A DNA stretch of 61,858 nucleotides. Source: an uncultured Planctomycetales bacterium. Lineage in GTDB: Bacteria > Planctomycetota > Planctomycetia > Pirellulales > Thermoguttaceae. This document shows, piece after piece, positions 35,093 to 42,269 of the stretch; positions within the stretch are counted from its first letter, which is position 1; each line of letters starts with the position of its first letter. A program made the translations under genes and the position numbers. The stretch covers positions 1 to 61,858 of the forward strand of contig CALARR010000418.1 in assembly GCA_937889015.1 (NCBI GenBank), written 5' to 3'. The notes below the pieces were generated by a model. It was not told where the DNA came from. It ran no database searches and saw only the letters and a list, made by a program, of their open reading frames with translations.

Positions 35093-35590
35093 CGTTTATT
35101 GGGTGTCAGAAAAGGAATGTCGTGGCTGTCCCGGCCGTTACCCTGAAAAACCGACCTTCCGATGGTCGGCCTCACGGCATTACTTACCTGAGACGCAATA
35201 GTGACATCCTACGAATCGGTCGCCACGGTAGCAGGCGAGATGGTGAGGGTCTTGTTTCTGCGTCCAGCTCTTCCGTGAAGAATTGCAGGCCGAGAGGCTT
35301 GCGAAGACACTTGGATTGTGGAATCGGCCTTTTCGCGCCTCGGCCGCGGTCGGGCCTAGCAGGCTCCAGACCGTCTTCTACTCCTTCGTGACATCCTCTC
35401 CGCCTTAGGGCGTCGGTGCAGGCATCCTGCGAGGTTCTCCCCAGTCCATTTCCATGCCTGACGCTGCTCGGGGCAGATGGCCTCTTCGCGTTCCCAGAGC
35501 TCAGGCGGGTGGTGGGGCTTCTTTCCATCCACCACGCGGGAGGGGACATCCAGATCCAGCAATTCATGCTTGCAGATCAGGCTGATGACT
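35093..35590. other. Non-coding or decayed stretch of about 500 bases
   Basis: No intact gene is seen. On the minus strand, 35562 to about 35356 encodes a natural-looking peptide ('ELWEREEAICPEQRQAWKW') just downstream of the vWA fragment. It has no proper start and is probably a leftover of the gene that followed vWA. Confidence 0.4.
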
Positions 35591-35917
35591 TCCTCCTGAA
35601 TCGTTAGCTCATCTCCTTCCGCTCTTCCTCGGTGAATTCGTTGCTGACAGCCTGACCTGTTCCGCGTTGGGTTCGCATGCGGGAAACCTTCCGGGATGTC
35701 CCAACGAAAGCTGCCATAACCTTGTCCGACGTGTAATTGGCTATGCCGGAAGCATGGATCCCCATCCCTCCCGCCTCGGCAAAGGCGTCCTGGTTGGCGC
35801 CCAGGAAGGTGAATTGCCAGTTGTACTTGCTCTGCTGCTCGGCGATCTTCTCCTTGATCTGGGCCTTTGAGAACTCCTTACTGGAGTTCTCCTCGCCGTC
35901 GGTCACGATCACGAAGA
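35591..35917. repeat. 327 bp repeat of the vWA gene 3' end, copy 1
   Basis: It matches 40322-40648 at about 315 of 327 positions without gaps and in the same orientation. It covers the C-terminal 104 codons of the vWA fragment plus 13 bases past the stop. Confidence 0.9.
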
Positions 35918-36047
35918 TCACCAGACCCGGCCGATCCGACTCGGCTATCGTTGCCAGACGCTCGCCGGTCTCGTTCATGGCCCGTCCCACCGCGTCGAGC
36001 AAAGCCGTACTTCCCCTGGGTACCAGTTTATTACCCGATAAAACCAC
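35604..36047 (-). pseudogene. vWA-domain protein, N-terminally truncated
   Basis: The reading frame encodes the second half of a von Willebrand factor A domain: 'VPRGSTALLDAVGRAMNETG' (with the MIDAS threonine) and 'VIVTDGEEN' (with the MIDAS aspartate), ending 'SNEFTEEERKEMS'. The first MIDAS motif DxSxS is absent because homology stops near 36030, where a hairpin-rich sequence begins. The protein would not bind metal normally. I regard it as a fragment cut by an insertion or rearrangement. A second, shorter copy lies at 40335-40643. Confidence 0.8.
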
Positions 36048-36304
36048 GGCCTACGGCCGTGTGACCCTGGGGGCTCCGCCGTTCCGGCGGACCCCCGTCC
36101 GCACGAGCACCGGAGTGTGCGCCGCTGCGGGTTGGTGCGAAAAGGACTGGTGGTACGACGTTGGTAACCACGGCGAACGTGGGCGCAGGCGGTTGAGTTT
36201 GTGCGAGTACGGTTTGCATTACAAACGTCGGCCCCAACGGGGCCCTCCCCACGTACCCGCCCCGCTTTGCGGGGCAGGCCAAAGCCACGCCCTACGGGGC
36301 GTGG
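36045..36304 (-). mobile_element. Hairpin-rich IS200/IS605-like remnant or non-autonomous element
   Basis: Five GC-rich perfect or near-perfect hairpins lie within 260 bases: CACGGCC-TAC-GGCCGTG (36045-36061), GGGGG..CCGCC/GGCGG.CCCCC (36069-36096), GGCCCC-AAC-GGGGCC (36230-36244), GCCCCGC-TTT-GCGGGGC (36259-36275) and CCACGCCC-TACG-GGGCGTGG (36285-36304). The outermost two share CCTACGG at the tip. This architecture is typical of IS200/IS605 ends and their TnpB guide-RNA regions. No tnpA or tnpB coding sequence remains, so it may be a palindrome-associated, non-autonomous copy. It abuts the broken vWA gene. Confidence 0.5.
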
Positions 36305-36338
36305 TTGGTTACTGATCTCAGCGTTGTTAATCTCGCCT

Positions 36339-36473
36339 TTCCCTATCGATTCGGGCAAGTACACAACAACACTGGTCGGCGAGTTCCAGAACTCCGACAG
36401 TCCGTACGGCACCTTCGACCAGGGCGGAAACGTGAAGGAATGGAACGAGGCTGACTTCTTTGGAGTTTTGCAG
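36339..36473 (+). pseudogene. Fragment of a SUMF1/FGE-type (formylglycine-generating-like) protein
   Basis: The plus-strand frame reads 'TTTLVGEFQNSDSPYGTFDQ' followed by 'GGNVKEWNEADFF'. The run SPYGTFDQGGNVxEWNEA is a hallmark of SUMF1/EgtB/PvdO-type domains in planctomycete secreted proteins, normally with W where K stands here. Only about 45 codons survive. The left end meets the hairpin element and the right end runs into the 3' end of the opposite-strand ceramidase-like gene. It is a gene relic. Confidence 0.65.
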
Positions 36474-36515
36474 GCAGTAGAAATCTGGGTGTGGCGGTTC
36501 ACCACGGCGTACGCC

Positions 36516-37946
36516 TCATTTCAATTCCGCAAACATCTCCAGCAGGGCGTTGAGGATTTTAGTAGAGGCCTGCTTCTCGACCTTGCTTGTCCCCAGCCAG
36601 GTCTCGTAGCCGCCCAGTTGGTGCTGCTCGGGCGTGGGCAGGTAGCTGTAGCTACCGTTGGCCAACTCGATGGTGAAGCTCGGCCGCAACGGGCTGCGGG
36701 CCTTCAACGCCAAGCCGGTCTCCACGAACACTTCAAAGGGAATCGCCGCTATACCCAGCTCGCCGATCCGCACGGTCTGCAAGATCACGCGCACGGTCTC
36801 GGGGGATTTTTCTTGCGAGAGGGCCCTTTCGGCATAGTTCCGCTCGTGGGGAAATTTGTCCGGCCGCTGAGGCTCCGCCAGTACCTTCTTGGCGTGCTCG
36901 AGTTGGACCGGCGTGGGCTTGCGGACCGCCAGTTCCAATTCCCGCTGCCGCATGCCCAGCGGCACCCAGTCCTGCCACACCAGCTTCTTATACTCCTGGC
37001 AAACGGCCTGCGCGCACTGGTCGGCGACCCGCCGGATCTGCTCATAAGGCTGCCGCTTCGGCCGCGGAACGGTCTGGTCCACGTTATTGATGTTGCCGCT
37101 GGTGCCGTTGCTCATCGCGGCCACGAAGGGCGGATCTATCCGATCGGCGGCCAGCAATTCCTGGACCCGGTCGGCGAACACGGCAAAGTAGTCGGCCGAG
37201 ATTTCATTGGGGCCGGTTCCGCCCACGTAATGCAGCGAGAAATTGGCCAACAGACCCAGCGGCCGGTCGTCCAGCGTCTGCATGGCGATAAAGGCCAGTT
37301 GCGGATCCACCGGCCCGGCCGGCTTCAGCAGATGGGGACTCGGGCCGGGGTTGAAACGCACCTGGTCCGGCTCGCCGAAGGGATTTCGCAGGTTGGCCTC
37401 CGGTTTCATCAACCAACGCCGATTGAAGACTAGATCGGGTTGATCGACCATGCCCCAAGCGATCCGGGCGGGGCGCAGATTATGGATCGCACAGCGCACT
37501 CCATCGGCGATCCTGTGTGCCACGAACCGCTGGTAGTCGTTGAAATTCTGCTCGGGCTTCAACGGGTTGTTCAAGCGGGCATTGACCGACGAGTGGGTAT
37601 GCGTGCAGGAGATGAGCATCCGGTCCGTGGGCAGGTCGGTGGCCTCGTGGAGCAGGCGTTTGGCCTCGTCCAGGATCTCGCGGCTGATGCCGATATTGTC
37701 ACAGACGACCAACGCGATCCGCGTCGTACCATCGTCCAGGACAAAGCAGCGTGCGTGCAGTTCGTCGTGGACGTACTTGGCGGCCGGTGGGGTGCCGAAG
37801 TTGCCGACCAGGCCATCGCCTAACCACGGAGTGATATTGCTCGTAGCGGCCCCGACCATGAACGACTTCTTTGCGGGCGATTGCCCGGCGGCCGGCGCCG
37901 CCTGAAGGGAAAGTGCTGCGAGGACCAGGAGTGCGAACCGGTACAT
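36516..37946 (-). CDS. Neutral/alkaline ceramidase-like secreted protein (island copy)
   Basis: The 476-residue protein has a Sec signal (MYRFALLVLAALSLQAAPAAG) followed by the N-terminal domain of the neutral/alkaline non-lysosomal ceramidase family. Landmarks are 'VGAATSNITPWLGDG', 'VHDELHARCFVLDDG', the metal-binding-type 'ISCTHTHSS', 'NFSLHYVGG' and 'SNGTSGNINNVD', which takes the place of the family's serine motif. The family hydrolyses N-acyl amide bonds, but in planctomycetes these short versions lack the C-terminal domain and their substrate is unknown. Start at ATG 37946 with GGAGA upstream. A paralogue lies at 59650-61104. Confidence 0.82.
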   Translation of the reverse strand: MYRFALLVLAALSLQAAPAAGQSPAKKSFMVGAATSNITPWLGDGLVGNFGTPPAAKYVHDELHARCFVLDDGTTRIALVVCDNIGISREILDEAKRLLHEATDLPTDRMLISCTHTHSSVNARLNNPLKPEQNFNDYQRFVAHRIADGVRCAIHNLRPARIAWGMVDQPDLVFNRRWLMKPEANLRNPFGEPDQVRFNPGPSPHLLKPAGPVDPQLAFIAMQTLDDRPLGLLANFSLHYVGGTGPNEISADYFAVFADRVQELLAADRIDPPFVAAMSNGTSGNINNVDQTVPRPKRQPYEQIRRVADQCAQAVCQEYKKLVWQDWVPLGMRQRELELAVRKPTPVQLEHAKKVLAEPQRPDKFPHERNYAERALSQEKSPETVRVILQTVRIGELGIAAIPFEVFVETGLALKARSPLRPSFTIELANGSYSYLPTPEQHQLGGYETWLGTSKVEKQASTKILNALLEMFAELK

Positions 37947-38393
37947 GATTGTCTCCGCTGGGGTCAAGTCTGTTCGCTGGCAAACGCTTCCGGGCTGGTG
38001 CGGGGGACCGTTTCCCAGGATATCGTCCCGCCGCGGCCGATGGAAGACGCCCGTTGACGATTCCAGATGACCCCGTGCTCCCAGTCCTGTATCGTTGCGC
38101 GGCCTCAGGGTGCTCACAGAGGGGCCCCAACGGCTGTGAATTGTCGCCTTTGGTGATGGCGCTTCGTCGCGTGGTTTGCGTGGCGGGTCGTTCAGCGACT
38201 ACTCGAACTCCCTGGCCGCGTCCCTCCGGCTCCACGGCGACCCGCCGTACGAGAACGTCCTCGTCGGATTTCGCGTGGCAAGTGTTCTTGAACAGTCTTC
38301 CCCTGTTAACCGGAAGAACCCGCATTCGGGCGAATTCGGCTACGTGCCAAGAAACTGCCAAGAAACGTTGCCGGCCCCGCCATTTCTCCGGGT
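37947..38393. other. Non-coding gap of 447 bases
   Basis: This separates the two minus-strand genes of the island's right half. I recognise no gene, RNA or repeat here. Confidence 0.45.
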
Positions 38394-39959
38394 TCACCAG
38401 TTCTCAGCGACCAACGCCGACGATGGCTGCCCCGAAAGCGTGGCATCGAGATCCAGCAATGCGGCCAGGAAGTAGCCCACTCCGTCCATGGCTTCGTAGT
38501 ACGGCTTGACCGGGTGGCCGCGGAAGAGGCCCTGGTAGTAGAGACGAGCAACGCCTTCACGGGCCCACTCCCGGGCGAACTCCAGGTAGCCCTTCTCCCC
38601 GGTCGCTCGATGCATGGTCAAGAGGAAGGAGATCGCTCGGCCGTAGTGCTCGGCGTAGGTTCCGTGCGGGGCCCAGTCCCGGGCGTAGATTGCGTACCAC
38701 GTTTGCTCATCGCAATGGTTCGGCGGGAACGCGCGGCGGAGGCTCTCGGCCCACTTGCGGGCCGTGTCGAGCAGGACCGGGTCGCGGGTGGCCTGGTAAA
38801 CCAGGGCATAGGTCTGCGCGGCGGCCAGCGGCTTCTCGTAGCCCGCCACGTACGGTTGCCAGAGGTCCGTATGTCCCCGAGGCTCGTATTGTTCATAACC
38901 GCCGCGCACGTGCGGACCGGGGACGGGCGTGCCGTCGAGTTCCAGGCTGCCCCAGAAGGCCTTGGCCTCGGCATCGTACGCGTAGCGGGCAAAGGCGTGG
39001 AGATACTCCAGGGCCCGCTGGCGAAACAGGGGGTCCCCGCTCCACTCAGCGGCCTTCCACAGGCTGTGGCAGTAGAGCCCCGGCACCGAAGAGTCGCAGT
39101 GGGAGCCGTCGAAGCGATTCGGGCCGGCGTTGGGTCGATTGGGGATCAACGTGGTTTGCAGATGGCGGTGCTGCCAGTGATGATCGGCCACTTTCCGAGC
39201 GCGCTGGAGCCACTCCTCCTTGCCCGTCTGCTGATAGAGAAACGCAAAGGCGGCCAGGACTTCGCCGGCCGACATGGCGAAATCGCAGCCCCGGTGACCG
39301 TCGCCGTGGCGGTTGACCTCGCCCGTGTCTTTGTCAATTACGTGCCATTGCCAGATGGACTCAATCTCCCGCACTACCGGATCGCGGCCAGCACGCCACA
39401 ACAGCGGCCAAACAGTTTGCTGGATGTGGATTTCGTGTGGGCTGCCGCTGTGCCCATCCATGACATCGCGGAAGACGTCGTAGTGCCGGTGCCAACCCCA
39501 CCAGAAGAAGCCCTTGTCGTCCACCAGGTTCTTCATCACGTAGGCGGCATACTGGTCGGAGAAAACGGCGTAACGTTTCTCCCCGGTCCGCTCCGACAGA
39601 GCATGCAATACTCGCAGTAGCGGCTGGTCGAGATAGAGATTGTTTCCGGCGGGGGCCCGGCGTCCGCGGCGCATTACCCGCCACGCCTCGTCCAATGGCA
39701 GCGGGTCCTCGGGACATTGTCGCGTGCGGACGTCGAGGATTGCCACGAGAATCGGGGCCTGAATCTTTCCGTAGCGGTCGGTTCCATGCTCCAGCAGCAA
39801 GTCCACGCACTGCCGCACGTAGTCCCCGTACGACCGCTGCTCGACTCGTTCGGGCGTAAGTCCACTGTCGAGCACATCAAGCTTGGCCTGGGCCCCGTGC
39901 GAGGCCGGCGAAGTGACGAACAGCAGCCCCAGAGCCGCGAACCGCAGGCATCGATTCAT
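38394..39959 (-). CDS. Secreted alpha/alpha-barrel (six-hairpin glycosidase-like) protein
   Basis: The 521-residue protein has a Sec signal (MNRCLRFAALGLLFVTSPAS). The rest is helical with repeated aromatic-rich hairpins such as 'GFFWWGWHRHYDVFRDVMDG', 'EIHIQQTVWPLLWRAG' and 'GYLEFAREWAREGVARLYYQ', a pattern of six-hairpin glycosidase-like folds (glycuronyl hydrolases, pectate-degrading enzymes). I cannot assign a family number or name catalytic residues. The ATG at 39959 is preceded by AGGGAA. It is upstream of and co-directional with the ceramidase-like gene, 447 bases away. Confidence 0.6.
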   Translation of the reverse strand: MNRCLRFAALGLLFVTSPASHGAQAKLDVLDSGLTPERVEQRSYGDYVRQCVDLLLEHGTDRYGKIQAPILVAILDVRTRQCPEDPLPLDEAWRVMRRGRRAPAGNNLYLDQPLLRVLHALSERTGEKRYAVFSDQYAAYVMKNLVDDKGFFWWGWHRHYDVFRDVMDGHSGSPHEIHIQQTVWPLLWRAGRDPVVREIESIWQWHVIDKDTGEVNRHGDGHRGCDFAMSAGEVLAAFAFLYQQTGKEEWLQRARKVADHHWQHRHLQTTLIPNRPNAGPNRFDGSHCDSSVPGLYCHSLWKAAEWSGDPLFRQRALEYLHAFARYAYDAEAKAFWGSLELDGTPVPGPHVRGGYEQYEPRGHTDLWQPYVAGYEKPLAAAQTYALVYQATRDPVLLDTARKWAESLRRAFPPNHCDEQTWYAIYARDWAPHGTYAEHYGRAISFLLTMHRATGEKGYLEFAREWAREGVARLYYQGLFRGHPVKPYYEAMDGVGYFLAALLDLDATLSGQPSSALVAENW

Positions 39960-40321
39960 GGACCAGTTCCCTGTGCAATTGTCAGCCGAGAATTGAGCCG
40001 GGACTCGCCATATAGACTCAGCGCGGATACGCTTCGAGCGGCAACAGTCTTCGCATGTTAACAAAACGACTCACGACCTTCCAGTCGGCGTGCCGATTCC
40101 CCGTGCAGAACAAAATGCCTCGGGCGATCACAATACTCGACGGCCTCTCCACGGACGTGGTTTTGGCGTGGTCTTCTGCCCGCAGTCCATGCATTCCCCG
40201 TCGCTCTCGCCAAGAACCGCTTTGTATTGCCGTCGCCGGCGGCACCAATCCCTGGGCAAACGCACGCCGGCCGAGGTGTACTGGGCAGGCTGTGCAGTCG
40301 GCGAGGGTGCGCGATGCGAGT
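39960..40321. other. Non-coding stretch with a transposase scrap
   Basis: About 360 bases upstream of the barrel-protein gene. Apart from the IS3-type fragment listed separately, nothing is recognised. Confidence 0.45.
40243..40290 (+). pseudogene. C-terminal scrap of an IS3-family transposase
   Basis: Sixteen codons read HQSLGKRTPAEVYWAG, the conserved end of the integrase core of IS3-type transposases (usually 'RPHQALGYRTPAEVY'). Only this end survives, 32 bases before the second vWA copy. It shows past IS activity at the boundary of that duplication. Confidence 0.6.
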
Positions 40322-40648
40322 TCCTCTTGAATCGTTAGCTCATCTCCTTACGCTCTTCCTCGGTAAATTCGTTGCTGACAGCCTGCCCTGTTCCGCGTTG
40401 GGTTCGCATGCGGGAAACCTTCCGGGATGTCCCAACGAAAGCTGCCATAACCTTGTCCGACTTGTAATTGGCTACGCCGGAAGCATGGATTCCCATCCCT
40501 CCCGCCTCGGCGAAGGCGTCCTGATTGGCGCCCAGGAAGGTGAATTGCCAGTTGTACTTGCTTTGCTGCTCGGCGATCTTCTCCTTGATCTGGGCCTTTG
40601 AGAACTCCTTGCTGGAATTCTCCTCGCCGTCGGTCACGATCACGAAGA
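40322..40648. repeat. 327 bp repeat of the vWA gene 3' end, copy 2
   Basis: Second copy of 35591-35917, direct orientation, about 96 percent identical. The two copies enclose the hairpin element, the SUMF1 relic, the ceramidase-like and barrel-protein genes and the IS3 scrap. Confidence 0.9.
40335..40643 (-). pseudogene. vWA-domain protein fragment, second copy
   Basis: This encodes 102 residues starting within the conserved 'VTDGEENSSKEFSKAQIKE' of the vWA domain and running to the same stop as copy 1. It is shorter than copy 1 because similarity ends at 40648. Substitutions between the copies are few (for example Tyr-Thr to Tyr-Lys in the ANYxSDK stretch). It lacks most of the vWA fold and is not expected to function. 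Confidence 0.75.
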
Positions 40649-40823
40649 ACGGTCATTGTAGCCTTCGGGTTGGTCAGATCATGTCCAACCACTGTGGGTA
40701 ATCTGCTGCACCAAGCGAAATCTCGCAAGCTGAAGACGGGAGCACTTCTTCACGCTGCGCGAAGCCGAGTGGCATTGGCAGGCGAAGGTCTCCTCTTGGC
40801 CCCCCCGTCGATTGATTGCGTGG

Positions 40824-41441
40824 CTACGTTTCAGCGTCCCCCAACGGCTTGCCCCATTCAAATTGGTGGCCGCTGTGGAACGACGCCGCCTTGACGTACC
40901 ACGGGGAATCGACCGGAAACTTCCAGACCTGAAATAGCACAAACGCCATGTCCTCGGCGGCCGAGTCCTCATCCCGGTACAAATAGACCTTCTGGAGCGG
41001 GTCCCAACTCACGACATCTTCCCAGTTGCTTCGGACGTAACGGAGGTCCGGACGGTTCCGGGCCCAAGAGAACCCTGTCCGTTGCTGGAGAATAATCTCC
41101 GCCTCGTTTGGGAAGAGCGTGGTCTTGGGCAGGTCCAGGTAGAAAGAGGCCCGGCCGAAAGCCAACTGGATGTACCTTGGCGGGGAGTCGACGCCTCGCC
41201 AACCCTCCGGAGGCAATTCATCCCCGACGGGACCTTCGCCTGTGGAGCTGCCGCCGGCCAGGCAATTGATCTTGATTGCGGCCGACTCTCTGATCGTGGG
41301 CCGGTCGGCGTCCTTCGGGTCCTGTTCGTCGAAGATGATGAAACAGTCATCGACGACCCTTTGGCGTCGCATCCTCATCAGCCGCAAGTAATGAGCAAAC
41401 TGCGCGATGCGATGTTGCTTTCCGTCTATGTAGCTCAGCAT
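40824..41441 (-). CDS. Hypothetical protein, 205 residues
   Basis: The ATG at 41441 has GAGGGG upstream and the composition is protein-like throughout. The N-terminus is basic and helical (MLSYIDGKQHRIAQFAHYLR); the remainder is mixed and rich in aromatic residues ('ASFYLDLPKTTLFPNEAEII', 'LYRDEDSAAEDMAFVLFQVW'). There is no signal peptide or membrane helix. No family is recognised. It lies just inside the right end of the tRNA-flanked segment. Confidence 0.55.
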   Translation of the reverse strand: MLSYIDGKQHRIAQFAHYLRLMRMRRQRVVDDCFIIFDEQDPKDADRPTIRESAAIKINCLAGGSSTGEGPVGDELPPEGWRGVDSPPRYIQLAFGRASFYLDLPKTTLFPNEAEIILQQRTGFSWARNRPDLRYVRSNWEDVVSWDPLQKVYLYRDEDSAAEDMAFVLFQVWKFPVDSPWYVKAASFHSGHQFEWGKPLGDAET

Positions 41442-41775
41442 GGTGCCCCTCGTTCGCGCCAGTTTCGCGATCCCGACCGTCGGTCACCGGCGTAGCCAAT
41501 CGCAGGCCGTTGGCCATTACAACTCCGCCTTGGATCGTGGATCGTGCCGGCCCTGGTAGGCTCAGGAAACGATCAACTCTGAGGCCTGAACTCTGCTCAG
41601 ACGGTTCGCTTCACGCTGCCCAGGCCGATCATAGTCTAACACCGTGCAGGGACAGATCGTGTCCAACGTGACAAATGTACACGTAGTCCCGCCCGTTTGG
41701 CATCTGCTCGGCGATCAGCATCCAACGGCAGGTGCGGTCTGCCGTAAGGTGGCTCATAGGCGAGGTCTACCGCTG
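41442..41775. other. Non-coding gap of 334 bases
   Basis: Only one short minus-strand frame (41757-41629, 42 codons, 'MLIAEQMPNGRDYVYICHVG') looks protein-like, and it is listed separately. No promoter or repeat is evident. Confidence 0.4.
41629..41757 (-). CDS. Possible 42-residue protein or gene remnant
   Basis: A minus-strand ATG frame encodes MSHLTADRTCRWMLIAEQMP... and ends 'HDLSLHGVRL'. The composition is natural but there is no strong ribosome binding site and no known family. It lies between the 205-residue hypothetical gene and the right 158 bp repeat, and could equally be the remains of a longer gene. Confidence 0.28.
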   Translation of the reverse strand: MSHLTADRTCRWMLIAEQMPNGRDYVYICHVGHDLSLHGVRL

Positions 41776-41933
41776 GCAAAAATGCGGGTCCGCAACCGGA
41801 GATCGTCGCGGCCAAAGAATGCGACGTAACGTCATACCCAGTAAAACAAAACAACCCGCGGACAACGGCTGTCCGCGGGTGTCTGTCAGAGCGCCAGAAG
41901 GGGTTTGAACCCTCGACAACCGGCTTGGGAAGC
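41776..41933. repeat. 158 bp direct repeat with the 3' half of tRNA-Gly, right copy (att-like)
   Basis: Right-hand copy of 32276-32433, two substitutions in 158 bases. Here the tRNA sequence continues to a complete gene (41890-41962). Confidence 0.85.
41843..41880 (-). terminator. Rho-independent terminator of tRNA-Gly
   Basis: On the minus strand an 11 bp stem (ACCCGCGGACA with TGTCCGCGGGT) closes a GCCGT loop and is followed by TGTTTTGTTTTAC. It starts ten bases past the tRNA 3' end. The same hairpin is duplicated at 32343-32380. Confidence 0.88.
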
Positions 41934-41962
41934 CGGTGCTCTGCCAACTGAGCTACTGGCGC
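41890..41962 (-). tRNA. trnG: tRNA-Gly, anticodon CCC
   Basis: The 73-base gene folds into a complete cloverleaf: acceptor GCGCCAG/CTGGCGC, D arm starting TAGCTCAGTTGG, anticodon stem CCGGC/GCCGG with loop TTCCCAA, T arm with TTCAAAC, and discriminator U as expected for glycine. CCA is not encoded. Its 3' half is duplicated 9.5 kb away, which marks it as a probable integration site. Confidence 0.95.
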
Positions 41963-42269
41963 AATCAGGATCGCCTTGGCCTGCCGCACGACCTGCCCGG
42001 TCGCCAGCATACGATCGCCTCGACGCTCACCTCCACCAAATATACCGCCCGCGCGGCATAGTTCAAGCCGCAGCCGGTTCACCCCATCTCGTAGTGGGGG
42101 GTAACTGGGATTCCCTCACGTGCGTGACGCTGGCTCGTCTTGCCGCAACTCTCGGCCACAGGTAAACTTGCCGCTCTTTTTCACTCCCTGCTTGCAACCG
42201 CCTGGGCCCGATCGATCGGCCTCCGAAGGGCCCGTCGCGAGCCGGGTCGCAGAACCCGTGGTGGATCCC
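41963..42269. other. Intergenic stretch of 307 bases between tRNA-Gly and the C25 peptidase
   Basis: It contains the tRNA promoter on the minus strand. No further gene or repeat is seen. Confidence 0.5.
42039..42066 (-). promoter_or_regulatory. Candidate promoter of tRNA-Gly
   Basis: On the minus strand TTGAAC (42066-42061) and TATATT (42044-42039) are separated by 16 bases. Transcription would start about 70 bases before the tRNA 5' end. Confidence 0.5.
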
